DNA of 64,000 bases from contig NZ_BLPF01000001.1 in assembly GCF_011764425.1 (NCBI RefSeq), forward strand, positions 2,223,001 through 2,287,000, given 5' to 3'. Both the position numbers and the translations under genes were made by a program. Of the stretch, positions 1 to 11,020 are shown piece after piece. The DNA comes from Phytohabitans houttuyneae (GTDB lineage Bacteria > Actinomycetota > Actinomycetes > Mycobacteriales > Micromonosporaceae). The notes under the pieces are model-generated. The model was not told the origin of the DNA and did no database searches. It worked only from the letters and a program-made list of their open reading frames with translations. The number at the start of each line of letters is the position of its first letter. Within the stretch, counting starts at the first letter, position 1.

Positions 1-3000
1 CGCCTGTACGCCGGGGAAGTCCGCCGCGCCGCGGTCGGTGTTCCGCACGGTCAGCGTCACCTGGAACAGCGGGTGCCGGGCCAGCGACCGGATCGGTGCC
101 AGGTCTTCGACGAGCCGCTCGAACGGCACGTCCTGGTTGGCCATCGCGCCGAGGCTAGCCTCGCGGACCCGGGCCAGCACCTGCTGGAACTCCGGGTCGC
201 CGGACAGGTCGGTGCGGATCACCAGCGTGTTGACGAAGAACCCGATCAGGTCGTTCATGCCTTCGTCGGTACGGCCGGCGATCGGGAAGCCGATCGGGAT
301 GTCGGTACCACCGCCGAGGCGGGACAGCGTCACCGCGAGGGCGGCCTGCAGCACCATGAACGGCGTCGCGCCCTCGGCGCGGGCCAGGTCGACAAGCTGC
401 TGGTGTGCCTGCGCCGGCACGTCGAAGCGCACCTGGTAGCCGCGGTGTCCGACGACGGGCGGGCGCGGCCGGTCGTGCGGCAGCGCCAGCTCCTCCGGTA
501 CCCCGGCGAGCGCCTGCCGCCAGTAGGCGACCTGCTTGGAGAGCAGGCTCTCCGGGTCGCTGTCGTCGCCGAGCAGCTCGCGCTGCCACAGCGCGTAGTC
601 CGCGTACTGCACCGGCAGCGGGCCCCACACCGGCGCCTGTCCTTGCAGGCGGGCGGCGTACGCGGCGGACACGTCCCGCATCAGCGGGGCGCGCGACCAG
701 CCGTCGCTGGCGATGTGGTGCAGGACCAGGGCGAGCACGTGCTCGTCCGGGCCGCACTGGAAGAGCCAGGCCCGGATGGGCGCCTCGGCCGTCAGGTCGA
801 ATGCGTACCGCGCCGCCCGCTCCAGCTCGCCGGGCACGTCCTCGGCGGCGACGCGGCTGACCTGCAGCTGCCAGTCGAGCGCGTCCGGGTCGAGGATGTG
901 CTGGTACGGCTCGCCGTCCGCGGACGGGAAGACCGTGCGCAGCGGCTCGTGGCGGGCGATCACGTCCCGCAGCGCCGCCTCCAGCGCGGTGGCGTCGAGC
1001 GCGCCGGTCAGCCGCGCGGCCGCCGGGATGTTGTACGTGGGGCTCGGGCCTTCGAGCTGGGCCAGGAACCACAGGCGGCGCTGGGCGAACGACAGCGGTA
1101 CCCGCTCGGGGCGCTTGCCGGCCCGCAGCGCCGGTCGGGCCCGCTCGACGACCCGCGGCTCGGCCAGCCGCTCCGCCAGGCCGGCCGGGGTCGGCGCCTG
1201 GAAGAGCATCCGGATCTTGACTTCGGCGCCGAGCTTGGCGCGGATGCGGGACAGCAGCCGGATCGCGAGCAGCGAGTGGCCGCCCAGGTCGAAGAAGTTG
1301 TCGTCGACGCCGACCTCGTCCACGCCGAGGACCTGCGCGAAGATCTCGCACAGCGCCGCTTCCCGCTCGTTGGACGGTGCCCGCTTGGCGGTGGCCTGCT
1401 CCGGTGCGGGCAGGGCCCTGCGGTCGAGCTTCCCGCTGGCGGTCAGGGGCAGCGCGGGCAGCGTCACGATCGCCGACGGCACCATGTACTCCGGCAGCCG
1501 CTGGCCCACGAACGCCTTCAGCTCCTGCTCACCGGCACTACCCACGACGTACGCGACAAGTCGCCGGTCGCCGGCGACGTCCTCGCGGACGATGACCGCC
1601 GCCTGGGTCACCTCGCTGTGGCCGAGCAGCACCGCCTCGATCTCGCCCGGCTCGATCCGGAAGCCGCGGATCTTCACCTGCTCGTCGGCGCGGCCCAGGA
1701 ACACGAGCTGCCCGTCCGGTGTCCACTTCGCACGGTCGCCGGTGCGGTACATCCGCTCGCCGGTGCCGAACGGGCAGGCGACGAAGCGGGAGCCGGTCAG
1801 CGCGGAGCGGCCCACGTAGCCGCGAGCCACCCCCGCGCCGGCCGCGTAGAGCTCTCCGGCGACGCCGACCGGTACCGGCGCGAGTCCACTGTCGAGCACG
1901 AAGAGGCGGGTGTTGCCGATCGGCGAACCGATCGGCGCCGCTGTCCCGTCCAGTACCCCGGTGGTCAGCCGGGTGGTCGCGATGCCGACCGTCGTCTCGG
2001 TCGGTCCATAGTGGTTGAACACCGCCCGGCCGTCGCTGTCGGCGGCGGCGACAAGCTCGCGCAGCCAGCCGGTGGGCGCGGCCTCGCCGCCCAGGACAAG
2101 GGAACGGCGCGGCAGCACCGCGGTCATCGAGGAGCCGGCCGACAGCGCGGCCAGGTGCGACGGCACCGCCTTGACGTAGTCGATCCGCTGCTCGGCGAGG
2201 TAGCCGGCGACCGCGTTCGGGTCGACGACCGCCTGCTCGTCCAGGATGTGCAGCTGGCCGCCGGTGGCGAGGCAGACGAACACGACAGTGTTGCCGAGGT
2301 CGGTGACCTGGGCCTGCAGCAGCGCGTACCGGCTGTCCTGCCCGGTCCACTCCAGACGGTCGGAGACGCTCGACACGTAGTTGGCCAGGGAGCCGTGCGT
2401 GACGGCGACACCCTTGGGGGTGCCGGTCGAGCCGGAGGTGTAGATGACGTACGCCAGGTTGCCCGGCTCGGAGCGCACGCCGACCGGCGTCTCCGGGCCC
2501 TCGCCGCGCACGGCGTCGTCCAGCCGCACGACAGGTACCCCGGTGGGCAGGCCGGCCGGGTCGGCGGCGAGCACCAGCCGGGCGCCGCTGTCGGCGAGCA
2601 TGAACCCGATCCGGTCCGCCGGCAGCGCACCGTCGACCGGCAGGTAGGCCGCGCCGGCCTTCCACACGCCGAGGATCGCGGTGATCATCTCGATGCCGCG
2701 GGGCAGACAGAGTCCGACCACCGACTCGGCGCCGACGCCTTCGCGGCGCAGGTACCAGGCCAGCCGGTTCGCCGCCGCGTCGAGCTGGCGGTAGGTGACC
2801 TCGGACCCGTCGGCGACCACGGCCGCCGCGTCCGGCGCGAGCGCGGCCTGGCGCTCGAAGAGGTCGGTGACGGTGACGTCGGGCACCCGGATCGCGGTGT
2901 CGTTCCAGCCGTGCACCAGCCGGTCGCGCTCGGCCGGGTCGATCACGTCGACGGTGTGCACCTTCACGGCCGCCGACGCGGTCACCACGTCGAGGACGCG

Positions 3001-6000
3001 CGCGAACCAGCCGGCGAACCGCTGCGCGGCCGACTCGTCGAACAGGTCCGCCGCGACGGTCACCGACCCGCGCAGCCCGGCGGGGCGGCCTTCGCCGTCG
3101 AAGACCTCACCCACCATCACATCCATGTCGAACCGCGCCGCGGGGCGGACCGTCGACATCGGCTCGGCGGCGACGCCGGTCAGGTCGAGCACCGCTTCGG
3201 CCGTGTTGTGCAGCGTGAGGAGCACCTGGAAGAGCGGGTGGCGGGCCAGCGACCGGCTCGGCGCCAGCTCCTCGACAAGCCGCTCGAACGGCACCTCCTG
3301 GTGCGCCAGCGCGCCCAGCGTCGTCTCCCGCACCCGGGCCAGCACCTGCCGGAACTCCGGGTCGCCCGACAGGTCCGTACGGATGACGAGCGTGTTGACG
3401 AAGAACCCGACCAGGTCGTCCAGGGCTTCGTCGGTACGGCCCGCGATGGCCGAACCGATCGGCACGTCGTCACCCGCGCCGAGGCGGGACAGCGTCACCG
3501 CCAAAGCCGCCTGCAGCACCATGAACGGCGTCACGCCCTCGGCGCGCGCCAGCTCTCCCAGCCGCTGGTGCACGTCGGCCGGCACCTGCAGCGGCACGCT
3601 GTACCCGCGGTAGCTGGCCACCTGCGGGCGGGGCCGGTCGTGCGGCAGCGGAAGCTCTTCCGGGATGCCGGCGAGGGCCTCCCGCCAGTACCCGACCTGC
3701 TCGGCCAGCAGGCTCTCCGGGTCGCCTTCCTCGCCCAGCAGCTCCCGCTGCCACATGGCGAAGTCCGCGTACTGCACGGGCAGCGGCTCCCAGACCGGCG
3801 CCTTCCCGCCGACCCGAGCCGCGTACGCCGCGGACAGGTCCCGCGTCAGCGGCCGACCCGACCAACCGTCACCCGCGATGTGGTGCACCACAAGCACCAG
3901 CACGTGCTCGCCCGACCCGCCGTCGAACAGCCACGCCCGGACCGGCACCTCCACCGACAGGTCGAACGCGTGCCGCGTCACCTGGCCGATCGCGGCCGGC
4001 AGCCCGTCCGCCGCGACCTTGACGACCTCGAGCCGCCAGTCGAGCTGGGCCGGGTCGAGGATGTGCTGGTACGGCTCGCCGTCCACGGAGGGGAAGACGG
4101 TGCGCAGCGGCTCGTGGCGGGCGATCACGTCGCGCAGCGCCGCGTCCAGCGCCGCCGCGTCGACGCCGCTGCCCAGCCGGGCCACCATCGACAGGTTGTA
4201 GGTCGCGCTGGGGCCTTCGAGCTGGCCGAGGAACCACAGCCGCCGCTGCGAGAACGACAGCGGTACCCGCTCGGGCCGCGCGGCGGCGCGCAGCACGGGT
4301 CGCACCCTGTCGCTGCCGGCGCCGACCAGCCTGGCGGCGAGGGCGGCGACGGTCGGCGCCTCGAACAGCATCCGCAGCGGCAGCTCCATGCCGAGCACCG
4401 CCCGGATGCGGGAGATCAGCCGCACCGCGAGCAGCGAGTGGCCGCCCAGGCCGAAGAAGCTGTCGTCGACGCCGACCGTGTCCAGCCCCAGCACCTGCGC
4501 GAACGCGTCGCACAGCAGCTCTTCCTGCACGGTGGCCGGCGCCCTGCCGGCACCCGTGGCGTACTCCGGCAGCGGCAGCGCCTTGCGGTCCAGCTTGCCG
4601 TTGGCGGTCAGCGGCAGCTCGGCCAGCGTGACGATCGCCGAGGGCACCATGTACTGCGGCAGCCGCTGCCCGGTCAGCGCCAGCAGCTCGCCGGTGGCGA
4701 CCTCGCCGCCGGCCGGCACCACGTAGGCGACCAAGCGCTTGTCGCCGGGGGTGTCCTCGCGCACGATGACGGCCGCCTGCGCGACGTCGGCGTGGGTGAG
4801 CAGGACGGCTTCGACCTCGCCCGGCTCGATCCGGAACCCGCGGATCTTGACCTGCTCGTCCGCCCGGCCCAGGAAGACGAGCTGGCCGTCCACTGTCCAC
4901 TTGACCAGGTCACCGGTGCGGTACATCCGCTCACCGGAGCCGAACGGGCAGGCGACGAAGCGCTGCCCGGTCAGCGCGGCCCGGCCCACATATCCGCGGG
5001 CCAGCCCGACACCGGCGACGTACAGCTCGCCCGGAACCCCGACCGGCACCGGCGCGAGGCCGTCGTCGAGCACGAAGGCGCGGGTGTTCCGCAGCGGCCG
5101 GCCAACGAGCGCGGTCGGCCCTTCCACCCGCACCGACAGCGCGTCGACCGTGCACTCCGTCGGCCCGTACAGGTTGAACCCGATCGACTCGGCGGCTGCC
5201 AGGTCACGCCACAGCGGCTCCTCGACCGCCTCACCGCCCAGCGCCACGACGCGCGGGCGGTGCCGCGGGTCGGTCAGCAGGCCGGCGGGTACGAGCTGCT
5301 GTGCGTACGACGGGGTCACGTCCAGGAAGTCGATCCGCCGGTCGACCACGTACTCGACGAACTCGCGCGGGTCCAGCCGCACCTCGTCGTCCAGGACGTG
5401 CAGCTCGTGGCCGTCGCCCAGCAGCAGGATGCCTTCGAGCGAGGTGTCGAACGAGAACGACGCGCTCAGCGCGGCCCGCAGCCGCATCCCGGCCGCCGCC
5501 ACGTACTCGCCGCGGTGGTGGGCGAACATGTTGACCACGCCCCGGTGCTCCACCAGCACACCCTTCGGCGTGCCGGTCGAACCCGACGTGTAGATCACGT
5601 AGGCGGGGCTGCTGCCGCTGAGCACACCCAGCCGGTCCGCGTCCGTGACGTCGGCGGCGGACTGCCCGGCCAGCGTGGCCGAGGTCTCGGCGGCGTCCAG
5701 GACCAGGCGGCCCACGCCGCCCACGCTGTCCAGCGCCGCGTGCACGTTGACACTGTCCACAGTGGTCAACGCCAGCGTGGGAGCCGCGTCGTCCAGCAGG
5801 AACTCCACCCGCCCCGCGGGCAGGGTCGGGTCGATCGGCAGGTACGCGCCGCCGGCCTTCCACACCGCGAGCAGAGCAACCACCATGTCGGCCGAGCGCG
5901 GCAACGCCAGCGCCACCACCGACTCGGGTCCGACGCCGCGACCGATGAGGTACCGGGCCAGCCGGTTCGCCGCCGCGTTCAGCTCCGCGTACGAGCCGCG

Positions 6001-7488
6001 GTACGAGTCGCCGAAGACAAGCGCCGTCGCGTCCGGGGTACGCCGGACCTGCTCCTCGAACAGCGCCGGAAACGTCGTGTCCGGCAGCGCCGCCACGGTG
6101 TCGTTCCACGCGTGCAGGAGCAGGTCGCGCTCGGCCGGGTCGAGCACGTCGACGGTGTGCAGCGGCGCGTCGGGGGCGGTCGTGAGGACGTCCAGCGCCC
6201 GCGCGAACCAGGTGGCGAAGCGCTCGCCGGTCGCCGGGTCGAAGAGGTCGGCGGCGACGGTCAGCACGCCGCGCAGCCCGGCCGCACGGCCCTGGCCGTC
6301 GAAGGACTCGGCGGCCACGACGTCGAGGTCGAACTTCGCCGGTGCCAGCTCGGTCGAGTCGATTGCCGGCAGGCCGCTCTCCTTGCGGACGCCGGGCAGG
6401 TCGAGCGCGGCGTGCTCCACGTTCTGGACCGTGGTGAGCATGACCTGGAAGAGCGGGTGGCGGGCGAGGGAGCGGACCGGCGCGAGCTCTTCCACGAGCC
6501 GTTCGAAGGGGACGTCCTGGTGCGCCATCGCGCCCAGCGTCGCCGCGCGCACCCGGGCCAGCACCGTGCGGAAGGCCGGATCCCCGGACAGGTCGGTGCG
6601 GATCACGAGCGTGTTGGCGAAGAAGCCGACGAGGTCGTTCATCGCCTCGTCGGTGCGACCGGCGACCGGCGCGCCGATCGGGATGTCGGTTCCCGCGCCG
6701 AGGCGGGATAGCAGCATGGCCAGGGCGGCCTGCAGCGCCATGAACGGGGTGACACCCTCGGCGCGGGCGATGTCCGCGAGCCGCTGGTGCACGCCGGCGT
6801 CCACATGCCACGGCACGCGGTAGCCGCGGTCGCTGGCCATCGGCGGCCTCGGCCGGTCCGCCGGCAGCACAAGCTCCTCGGGCACGCCGGCGAGCGCGTC
6901 GCGCCAGTACCCGACCTGCGCGGAGAGCCGGCTGCTCGGGTCGGTCTCGTCGCCGAGCAGCTCGCGCTGCCACAGCGTGTAGTCGGCGTACTGCACCGGC
7001 AGCGGCTCCCAGCCGGGCTCCTCGCCCTGGCACCGCGCCGCGTACGCCACAGCCAGGTCCCGGCCCAGCGGCCCGCGCGACCATCCGTCGCTGGCGATGT
7101 GGTGCATGACGAGCACCAGCACCCGTTGCGCGGGGCCGGCGTCGAAGAACCAGGCCCGGATCGGCACCTCGGCGGAGAGGTCGAACGCGTGGCGGGTCGC
7201 CTGCGCCGTCGCGTCGTCGAGCTCTTCGGCGGTTGTCCGGACGACCTCGAGGCGCCAGTCCAGCTCGCGCGCGTCCACGATCTGCTGGTACGGCTCGCCG
7301 TCGACGGCGGGGAAGACGGTTCGCAGCGACTCGTGCCTGACGACCACGTCCCGCAGCGCCGCGTCGAGGGCGGCCACGTCCACGTCGCCGTCAAACCGCG
7401 TGACCATCGGAATGTTGTATGTCGGGCTCGGCCCATCCAACTGGGCCAGGAACCACAACCGGCGCTGCGCGAACGACAACGGAATCAT
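1..7488 (-). CDS. Non-ribosomal peptide synthetase, C-A-PCP-C-A-PCP-C..., 3' end beyond window
   Basis: A large peptide assembly-line enzyme, with 2496 codons open in one frame and no stop before the window edge. The ATG at 7488 has a strong AAGGAG site 8 bases upstream. Visible order: C1 (HHIASDG near residue 130), A1 ([14 protein letters not shown] near 630-643), PCP1 (LGGHSL near 1014), C2 (HHIAGDG near 1201), A2 (same A3 motif near 1677), PCP2 (LGGHSL near 2068), C3 (HHIASDG near 2255). All three condensation motifs are intact, and no epimerase or thioesterase is in view. Aligned by eye to GrsA, the A2 pocket reads D-L-T-K-V-G-H-V-G-K, essentially the published aspartate code. A1 reads D-T-E-D-A-G-L-V-D-K, with acidic residues that suggest a basic substrate (weak inference). 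It starts directly with a C domain, so an upstream partner or acyl starter is likely. An MbtH-like gene lies 240 bases upstream. Confidence 0.95.
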   Translation of the reverse strand, partial: MIPLSFAQRRLWFLAQLDGPSPTYNIPMVTRFDGDVDVAALDAALRDVVVRHESLRTVFPAVDGEPYQQIVDARELDWRLEVVRTTAEELDDATAQATRHAFDLSAEVPIRAWFFDAGPAQRVLVLVMHHIASDGWSRGPLGRDLAVAYAARCQGEEPGWEPLPVQYADYTLWQRELLGDETDPSSRLSAQVGYWRDALAGVPEELVLPADRPRPPMASDRGYRVPWHVDAGVHQRLADIARAEGVTPFMALQAALAMLLSRLGAGTDIPIGAPVAGRTDEAMNDLVGFFANTLVIRTDLSGDPAFRTVLARVRAATLGAMAHQDVPFERLVEELAPVRSLARHPLFQVMLTTVQNVEHAALDLPGVRKESGLPAIDSTELAPAKFDLDVVAAESFDGQGRAAGLRGVLTVAADLFDPATGERFATWFARALDVLTTAPDAPLHTVDVLDPAERDLLLHAWNDTVAALPDTTFPALFEEQVRRTPDATALVFGDSYRGSYAELNAAANRLARYLIGRGVGPESVVALALPRSADMVVALLAVWKAGGAYLPIDPTLPAGRVEFLLDDAAPTLALTTVDSVNVHAALDSVGGVGRLVLDAAETSATLAGQSAADVTDADRLGVLSGSSPAYVIYTSGSTGTPKGVLVEHRGVVNMFAHHRGEYVAAAGMRLRAALSASFSFDTSLEGILLLGDGHELHVLDDEVRLDPREFVEYVVDRRIDFLDVTPSYAQQLVPAGLLTDPRHRPRVVALGGEAVEEPLWRDLAAAESIGFNLYGPTECTVDALSVRVEGPTALVGRPLRNTRAFVLDDGLAPVPVGVPGELYVAGVGLARGYVGRAALTGQRFVACPFGSGERMYRTGDLVKWTVDGQLVFLGRADEQVKIRGFRIEPGEVEAVLLTHADVAQAAVIVREDTPGDKRLVAYVVPAGGEVATGELLALTGQRLPQYMVPSAIVTLAELPLTANGKLDRKALPLPEYATGAGRAPATVQEELLCDAFAQVLGLDTVGVDDSFFGLGGHSLLAVRLISRIRAVLGMELPLRMLFEAPTVAALAARLVGAGSDRVRPVLRAAARPERVPLSFSQRRLWFLGQLEGPSATYNLSMVARLGSGVDAAALDAALRDVIARHEPLRTVFPSVDGEPYQHILDPAQLDWRLEVVKVAADGLPAAIGQVTRHAFDLSVEVPVRAWLFDGGSGEHVLVLVVHHIAGDGWSGRPLTRDLSAAYAARVGGKAPVWEPLPVQYADFAMWQRELLGEEGDPESLLAEQVGYWREALAGIPEELPLPHDRPRPQVASYRGYSVPLQVPADVHQRLGELARAEGVTPFMVLQAALAVTLSRLGAGDDVPIGSAIAGRTDEALDDLVGFFVNTLVIRTDLSGDPEFRQVLARVRETTLGALAHQEVPFERLVEELAPSRSLARHPLFQVLLTLHNTAEAVLDLTGVAAEPMSTVRPAARFDMDVMVGEVFDGEGRPAGLRGSVTVAADLFDESAAQRFAGWFARVLDVVTASAAVKVHTVDVIDPAERDRLVHGWNDTAIRVPDVTVTDLFERQAALAPDAAAVVADGSEVTYRQLDAAANRLAWYLRREGVGAESVVGLCLPRGIEMITAILGVWKAGAAYLPVDGALPADRIGFMLADSGARLVLAADPAGLPTGVPVVRLDDAVRGEGPETPVGVRSEPGNLAYVIYTSGSTGTPKGVAVTHGSLANYVSSVSDRLEWTGQDSRYALLQAQVTDLGNTVVFVCLATGGQLHILDEQAVVDPNAVAGYLAEQRIDYVKAVPSHLAALSAGSSMTAVLPRRSLVLGGEAAPTGWLRELVAAADSDGRAVFNHYGPTETTVGIATTRLTTGVLDGTAAPIGSPIGNTRLFVLDSGLAPVPVGVAGELYAAGAGVARGYVGRSALTGSRFVACPFGTGERMYRTGDRAKWTPDGQLVFLGRADEQVKIRGFRIEPGEIEAVLLGHSEVTQAAVIVREDVAGDRRLVAYVVGSAGEQELKAFVGQRLPEYMVPSAIVTLPALPLTASGKLDRRALPAPEQATAKRAPSNEREAALCEIFAQVLGVDEVGVDDNFFDLGGHSLLAIRLLSRIRAKLGAEVKIRMLFQAPTPAGLAERLAEPRVVERARPALRAGKRPERVPLSFAQRRLWFLAQLEGPSPTYNIPAAARLTGALDATALEAALRDVIARHEPLRTVFPSADGEPYQHILDPDALDWQLQVSRVAAEDVPGELERAARYAFDLTAEAPIRAWLFQCGPDEHVLALVLHHIASDGWSRAPLMRDVSAAYAARLQGQAPVWGPLPVQYADYALWQRELLGDDSDPESLLSKQVAYWRQALAGVPEELALPHDRPRPPVVGHRGYQVRFDVPAQAHQQLVDLARAEGATPFMVLQAALAVTLSRLGGGTDIPIGFPIAGRTDEGMNDLIGFFVNTLVIRTDLSGDPEFQQVLARVREASLGAMANQDVPFERLVEDLAPIRSLARHPLFQVTLTVRNTDRGAADFPGVQA

Positions 7489-7635
7489 CAGTGCGTCTCC
7501 TTACGCATCGGCGCTACGCCGGCCCGATGCGGCGACCGAAGAGGCGCGAGCAGTGAGACCCACCGCTATTCACCACGCCGCCACGGGAATTCTTCCCATT
7601 GCTCCAGCGTGGACACTCCCCCGTAAACCTGTACC

Positions 7636-7669
7636 AGGAGATCCACGGGCTGTGCCTCGTGAATCTCCT
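7636..7669. other. Inverted repeat between mbtH-like gene and NRPS
   Basis: AGGAGAT (7636-7642) pairs with ATCTCCT (7663-7669), and an inner CACG/CGTG pair leaves a 10-base loop. There is no T-rich tail on either strand. It lies in the 240-base gap between the MbtH-like stop and the NRPS start. It could be an RNA stem that protects or attenuates the message, or an operator; the sequence does not decide. Confidence 0.4.
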
Positions 7670-7714
7670 GATACGTCCGTACTGATATCAGAGAATGTCC
7701 AGTGCCACCGACCG

Positions 7715-7732
7715 GTAGCAGTTACCTGCTAC
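7715..7732. terminator. Hairpin overlapping the MbtH-like stop codon
   Basis: GTAGCAG and CTGCTAC (7-base arms) surround a TTAC loop. The stem includes the stop codon of the MbtH-like gene at 7729-7731. No U-tract follows on the minus strand, so partial termination or 3'-end protection between mbtH and the NRPS is possible but unproven. A perfect 10-base palindrome CTGATATCAG lies nearby at 7682-7691. Confidence 0.35.
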
Positions 7733-7938
7733 TTCTTCTCCATGGCAGCGATCAGGCTGTTGGGCCGCATGTCGGTCCACGACTTCTCGATGTAGTCCAG
7801 ACACTCCTGGCGTCCAGCCTCACCGAACACCGCGTTCCAACCGTCCGGCACGTCCACGAAGACCGGCCAGAGCGAATGCTGGCCCTCGTCGTTGACCAGG
7901 ACCAGGTACATCGCGTCGGGGTCCTCGAAGGGATTCAT
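7729..7938 (-). CDS. MbtH-like NRPS accessory protein
   Basis: A 69-residue cytoplasmic chaperone of the MbtH family, which binds adenylation domains and is often required for their folding or activity. The family signature is present: [10 protein letters not shown] followed by VPDGW, then the C-terminal SWTDMRP segment. Length is typical (60-75 residues). The ATG at 7938 is preceded by an AAGGTGG-type ribosome site; the frame stays open further upstream but without family similarity. It lies upstream of and codirectional with the NRPS at 7488, separated by 240 bases, so it probably serves that enzyme. Confidence 0.95.
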   Translation of the reverse strand: MNPFEDPDAMYLVLVNDEGQHSLWPVFVDVPDGWNAVFGEAGRQECLDYIEKSWTDMRPNSLIAAMEKK

Positions 7939-8350
7939 CGACTTACCACCTTTCTCGGGTCGGGGCAACACTGCGTCAACGCACAGGCGCCGCGCTGGAC
8001 CTGGCATCACCGGGTCGCATGCGCTTGATCCACGACTACGGCGTCTCTGTACACGCACTGCGGCCACACGTGGACCGCGCAAATTTCAGCGCATCCCAGG
8101 GCCCAGAACAAGGCCGGCGGTCGAACAGCGCGCATGCGCCGTACAACCGCCGTGATGCCGCAGTTGGACAGGGGATAAAAGCGGTGGTGGCGCCGTTCAA
8201 CCGGCGTGTAGCCGCACTTGTACCGACACCGGCTGGACCGCGAGATGATGGCCCGTCGGCGGCTGGGACTCCTCCCGCACGAGCCCGGGCACAGTCTCGG
8301 CTGTACATGATCCGACGGCAAGGGCACCGCCCAGGGCACCTCTGACCTGC

Positions 8351-8374
8351 GCTGTCAAGGGCAACCTTGACAGC
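8351..8374. promoter_or_regulatory. 10-bp perfect inverted repeat with GCAA loop
   Basis: GCTGTCAAGG and CCTTGACAGC are exact reverse complements separated by GCAA. As RNA this is a 10-bp stem closed by a GNRA-type tetraloop; as DNA it is a good dimer-binding operator. No T-tract follows, so a simple terminator is less likely. It lies about 160 bases upstream of the first ABC ATPase. Confidence 0.5.
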
Positions 8375-8410
8375 TGACATCTGCTAGACCATTCTGCTAG
8401 CATCATAGTT

Positions 8411-8430
8411 GTTTACAGGTAGTAGTAAAC
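8411..8430. promoter_or_regulatory. GTTTAC-N8-GTAAAC inverted repeat, candidate operator
   Basis: Six-base perfect arms with an 8-base spacer lie about 100 bases upstream of the ABC ATPase at 8533, just after the TCTGCTAG direct repeat. The nearby GntR/YtrA-type gene (10631) encodes the kind of regulator that controls ABC operons of this sort, so this could be its site; that link is inference only. Confidence 0.4.
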
Positions 8431-8532
8431 CGCGCCGCTCCACGGTCGACTCGCGCGTGCGACCCGCTGCCGACGTTGAGCAGCAGACCCTTTTCCGTGT
8501 TCGTGTCTGAGAAAGGCCGCGAGGGTGCACCC

Positions 8533-9458
8533 ATGATCCCAGTCCTCCACACCCAAGGACTCACCAAACTCTACGGACAACACCCCGGCCTCATCGAGGC
8601 CAACCTCACCATCCCCGCCGGCCGCGTCGTCGGACTCGTCGGCCCCAACGGCGCCGGAAAATCCACCCTCCTCGGCCTCATCTCCGGCATGCACAAACCC
8701 ACCCACGGCACCATCCACGTCCTCGGCAACAAACCCGCCGCCAACGCCCACCAACTCGCCCGCGTCGGCTTCGTCGCCCAAGACACCCCCGTCTACCCCA
8801 CCCTCACCGTCGCCGACCACCTCAAACTCGGCGCCAAACTCAACAAAACCTGGGACCACCACCTCGCCCAACGCCGCATCAACCAAGTCGGCCTCAACCC
8901 CAACCACAAAGCCGGCCGACTCTCCGGCGGCCAACGCGCCCAACTCGCCCTCGCCCTCGCCGCCGCCAAACGACCCGACCTACTCATCTTCGACGAACCC
9001 GTCGCCGCCCTCGACCCCCTCGCCCGCCGACAATTCCTCCAAAACCTCATGGAATTCGTCAGCGAACTCAACGTCACCGTCATCCTCTCCTCACACCTAC
9101 TCTCCGACCTCGAACGCGTCTGCGACTACCTCATCCTCCTCGCCGCCGCCAAAGTCCAACTCGCCGGCGAAGTCGACGACCTCCTCGCCACCCACTTCCG
9201 CCTCACCACCACCCCCACGACCTCCACCACCTCCCACCCCAACTCGACATCATCACCACCCACCACACCAACCGACACACCACCCTCATCGCCCGACGCA
9301 CCACCACCACACCCATCCCCCACACCATCCACACCGAACGCATCGACCTCGAAGACATGGTCCTCGCCTACATGACCCGCGCCACCAACCCCACACCCAC
9401 CCAGGGCCCGATGACCCACCACAACACGACGTGGCCACACTCGATGGAGACCCGATGA
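8533..9458 (+). CDS. ABC transporter ATP-binding protein (copy 1), frame broken near its C-terminus
   Basis: ATP-hydrolysing subunit of an ABC-2-type exporter. Walker A GPNGAGKST, signature LSGGQ, Walker B LLIFDEP and the H-loop SSHLL are all intact before the break. The ATG at 8533 follows GAGGGTG. The frame is lost at the C5 run 9212-9216. Adding one C restores a C-terminus that matches ABC copy 2 (DLEDMVLAYM in both) and ends at TGA 9456-9458, overlapping the permease ATG; without it the product ends in a Thr/Pro-rich tail at 9375. Repaired length is 308 residues. Codon use is odd: wobble positions are almost all C, with AAA, CAA and GAA replacing AAG, CAG and GAG, unlike copy 2 and the permease. 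This suggests a separate origin. Confidence 0.85.
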
Positions 9459-10483
9459 TCTGGCTAACCTGGCGACAGTTCCGCAGCCAACTGCTGGCCA
9501 CCATCGCGGCACTTGTCGTCCTCACGGCGTACCTGCTGTACCTCGGCACGTCGATGCGCAGCGCCTACAACTCCGACATCCTCGGCTGCCTCGCGGCAAA
9601 CGGCTGCCAGCTCGACGACGCCAAGGACCGCTTCATCCAGGACTACCAAAACCTGGTGACCATTCCGGCCATCATCCTGATCGCTCTTCCCGCGATCATC
9701 GGGGTCTTCTGGGGCACGCCCCTGATCACCCGCGAGCTGGAGACCAACACCCACCGTCTGGTGTGGAACCAATCCATCACCCGCACCTACTGGCTCGCCA
9801 TCAAACTGACCATCATCGGTCTCACGGCGATCATCACGACCGCCGCGCTCTCGATCCTGCTCACCTGGGCCGCCAGCCGGTACGACCAGACGCTCGGCAA
9901 CCGTTTCGACCCGCTCTCCTTCGCCACCCGAAACGTCGCACCACTCGGCTACATCACCTTCGCCTTCATCCTCGGCACGACCATCGGGCTCTTCGTCCGC
10001 CGGACCGTCCCCGCCATGGCCGCCACCCTGCTGATCATCGGCGTCGTCCAGGTGCTGGTCCCCACGATCACGCGGCCCTACCTGCGTCCGCCCGTCACCG
10101 AGTCGGTCGCCTTCAACGAGAAGGTGCGTGAGGCCGGCGGGATCCTGGACATCGGCCGCGACCGTCCACTTGCGGTACTGGGCTACGCGATCCCAGGCGC
10201 GTTGACGCTGAACGACGAGGCGCCGCTGCTGGACTCGTCCGGCAAGACGATGTACGCGACGGATGTGCAGCAGTGCCTCAACGACGCCACCGGCGCGCCG
10301 CCGCAGGGCGAAGAGGAAGACCCGCTGGACGCCTGCATCGCCAGCAAGAACCTGCACTTCGAGGTGAAGACGCAGCCGGCGAGCCGCTACTGGTCATTCC
10401 AGTGGCTGGAAGGCGGCGCGTTCTTCGGCCTGGGGATGCTGCTGGCCGGTCTGGCATTTTGGCGGATCCGGCGCTTGGGCTAG
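9455..10483 (+). CDS. ABC-2 type transporter permease
   Basis: A 342-residue integral membrane subunit, with about six hydrophobic spans: one near the start (LLATIAALVVLTAYLL), three in the middle, one near residue 190 and a last span (FFGLGMLLAGLAFW) before a basic tail. A hydrophilic, presumably external, loop of about 100 residues precedes the last span and contains a pair of cysteines. The ATG at 9455 overlaps the stop of the upstream ATPase by ATGA, so the two are translationally coupled and probably form one exporter. Base composition is ordinary for the window, in contrast to that ATPase. Substrate unknown. Confidence 0.85.
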   Translation: MIWLTWRQFRSQLLATIAALVVLTAYLLYLGTSMRSAYNSDILGCLAANGCQLDDAKDRFIQDYQNLVTIPAIILIALPAIIGVFWGTPLITRELETNTHRLVWNQSITRTYWLAIKLTIIGLTAIITTAALSILLTWAASRYDQTLGNRFDPLSFATRNVAPLGYITFAFILGTTIGLFVRRTVPAMAATLLIIGVVQVLVPTITRPYLRPPVTESVAFNEKVREAGGILDIGRDRPLAVLGYAIPGALTLNDEAPLLDSSGKTMYATDVQQCLNDATGAPPQGEEEDPLDACIASKNLHFEVKTQPASRYWSFQWLEGGAFFGLGMLLAGLAFWRIRRLG

Positions 10484-10630
10484 GCGCAATCCCACCGCGC
10501 CAGCGCGCTCACTCGGTGCGTCGTGTCGGGCAATCACCCGGTGCGGCGCATCGAGCCGGTCGCGCGATCAACGGCATCACCGCACTTGGTAGCGTATCAG
10601 CTATGATCCTAGTTAAATGGCGGTGATCCC

Positions 10631-11020
10631 TTGATCGACTTCCAGCTTGACGTCCGTTCCGGCGTCGCACCGTACGTGCAGCTGGTCCAGCAGGTGCGCC
10701 ATGCCCTGCGCCTGGGTCTGCTGTCCGTCGGCGATCAACTACCGACGGTCAAGGAAGTCGTATCCAAACTGGCGATCAACCCTAACACCGTCCTCAAGGC
10801 GTACCGCGAGCTTGAGCACGAGGGGCTCGTGTCGCCCCGCCCCGGCATCGGCACCTTCGTGACCCGGAGCCTGGCCGACAGCACACTCGCCGCCCACGAG
10901 CCGCTGCGGCAGGAGCTGCTGCAGTGGTTCGCCAATGCGTACAAGGCGGGGCTCGACGCGGAAAGCATCGAAGCCCTCTTCATGACCACCTTCCGAGCCT
11001 CTGTAGGGGCATCGAAATGA
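10631..11020 (+). CDS. GntR-family (YtrA-type) transcriptional regulator
   Basis: A 129-residue short GntR protein. The winged helix covers about residues 10-75 (QLPTVKEVVSKLAINPNTVLK and the GIGTFV wing), followed by a short helical tail as in the YtrA subfamily, whose members control neighbouring ABC exporter genes. Translation starts at TTG 10631; no in-frame ATG is available nearby, and GGCGGTGA lies just upstream. Its stop overlaps the ATG of ABC ATPase copy 2 (ATGA). A TATGAT element at 10602-10607, inside ATCA-GCTA-TGAT, could be a -10 box with an autoregulatory site. Confidence 0.9.
   Translation: MIDFQLDVRSGVAPYVQLVQQVRHALRLGLLSVGDQLPTVKEVVSKLAINPNTVLKAYRELEHEGLVSPRPGIGTFVTRSLADSTLAAHEPLRQELLQWFANAYKAGLDAESIEALFMTTFRASVGASK

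Larger units (their letters stand above)
7939..8532. other. Divergent intergenic region, promoters and operators
   Basis: About 590 bases with no credible gene, between the leftward mbtH-NRPS operon and the rightward ABC operon. It must contain both promoters. The only structure I can point to is clustered at the right end: a 10-base inverted repeat (8351-8374), an 8-base direct repeat TCTGCTAG at 8380 and 8393, and GTTTAC...GTAAAC at 8411-8430. Short reading frames here on both strands show no family resemblance. Confidence 0.6.

Noticed and set aside
73-6711. A 2212-codon open frame on the plus strand across the NRPS
   Set aside because: It is antisense to the NRPS, has Arg/Gly/His/Gln-rich composition and no domain. 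Stop codons are rare on the opposite strand of repetitive high-GC genes, so it is a shadow frame.
10586-10607. TTGGTA/TATGAT as a full promoter for the GntR gene
   Set aside because: The spacing is only 10 bases; the TATGAT may be a -10 but the proposed -35 is wrongly placed.
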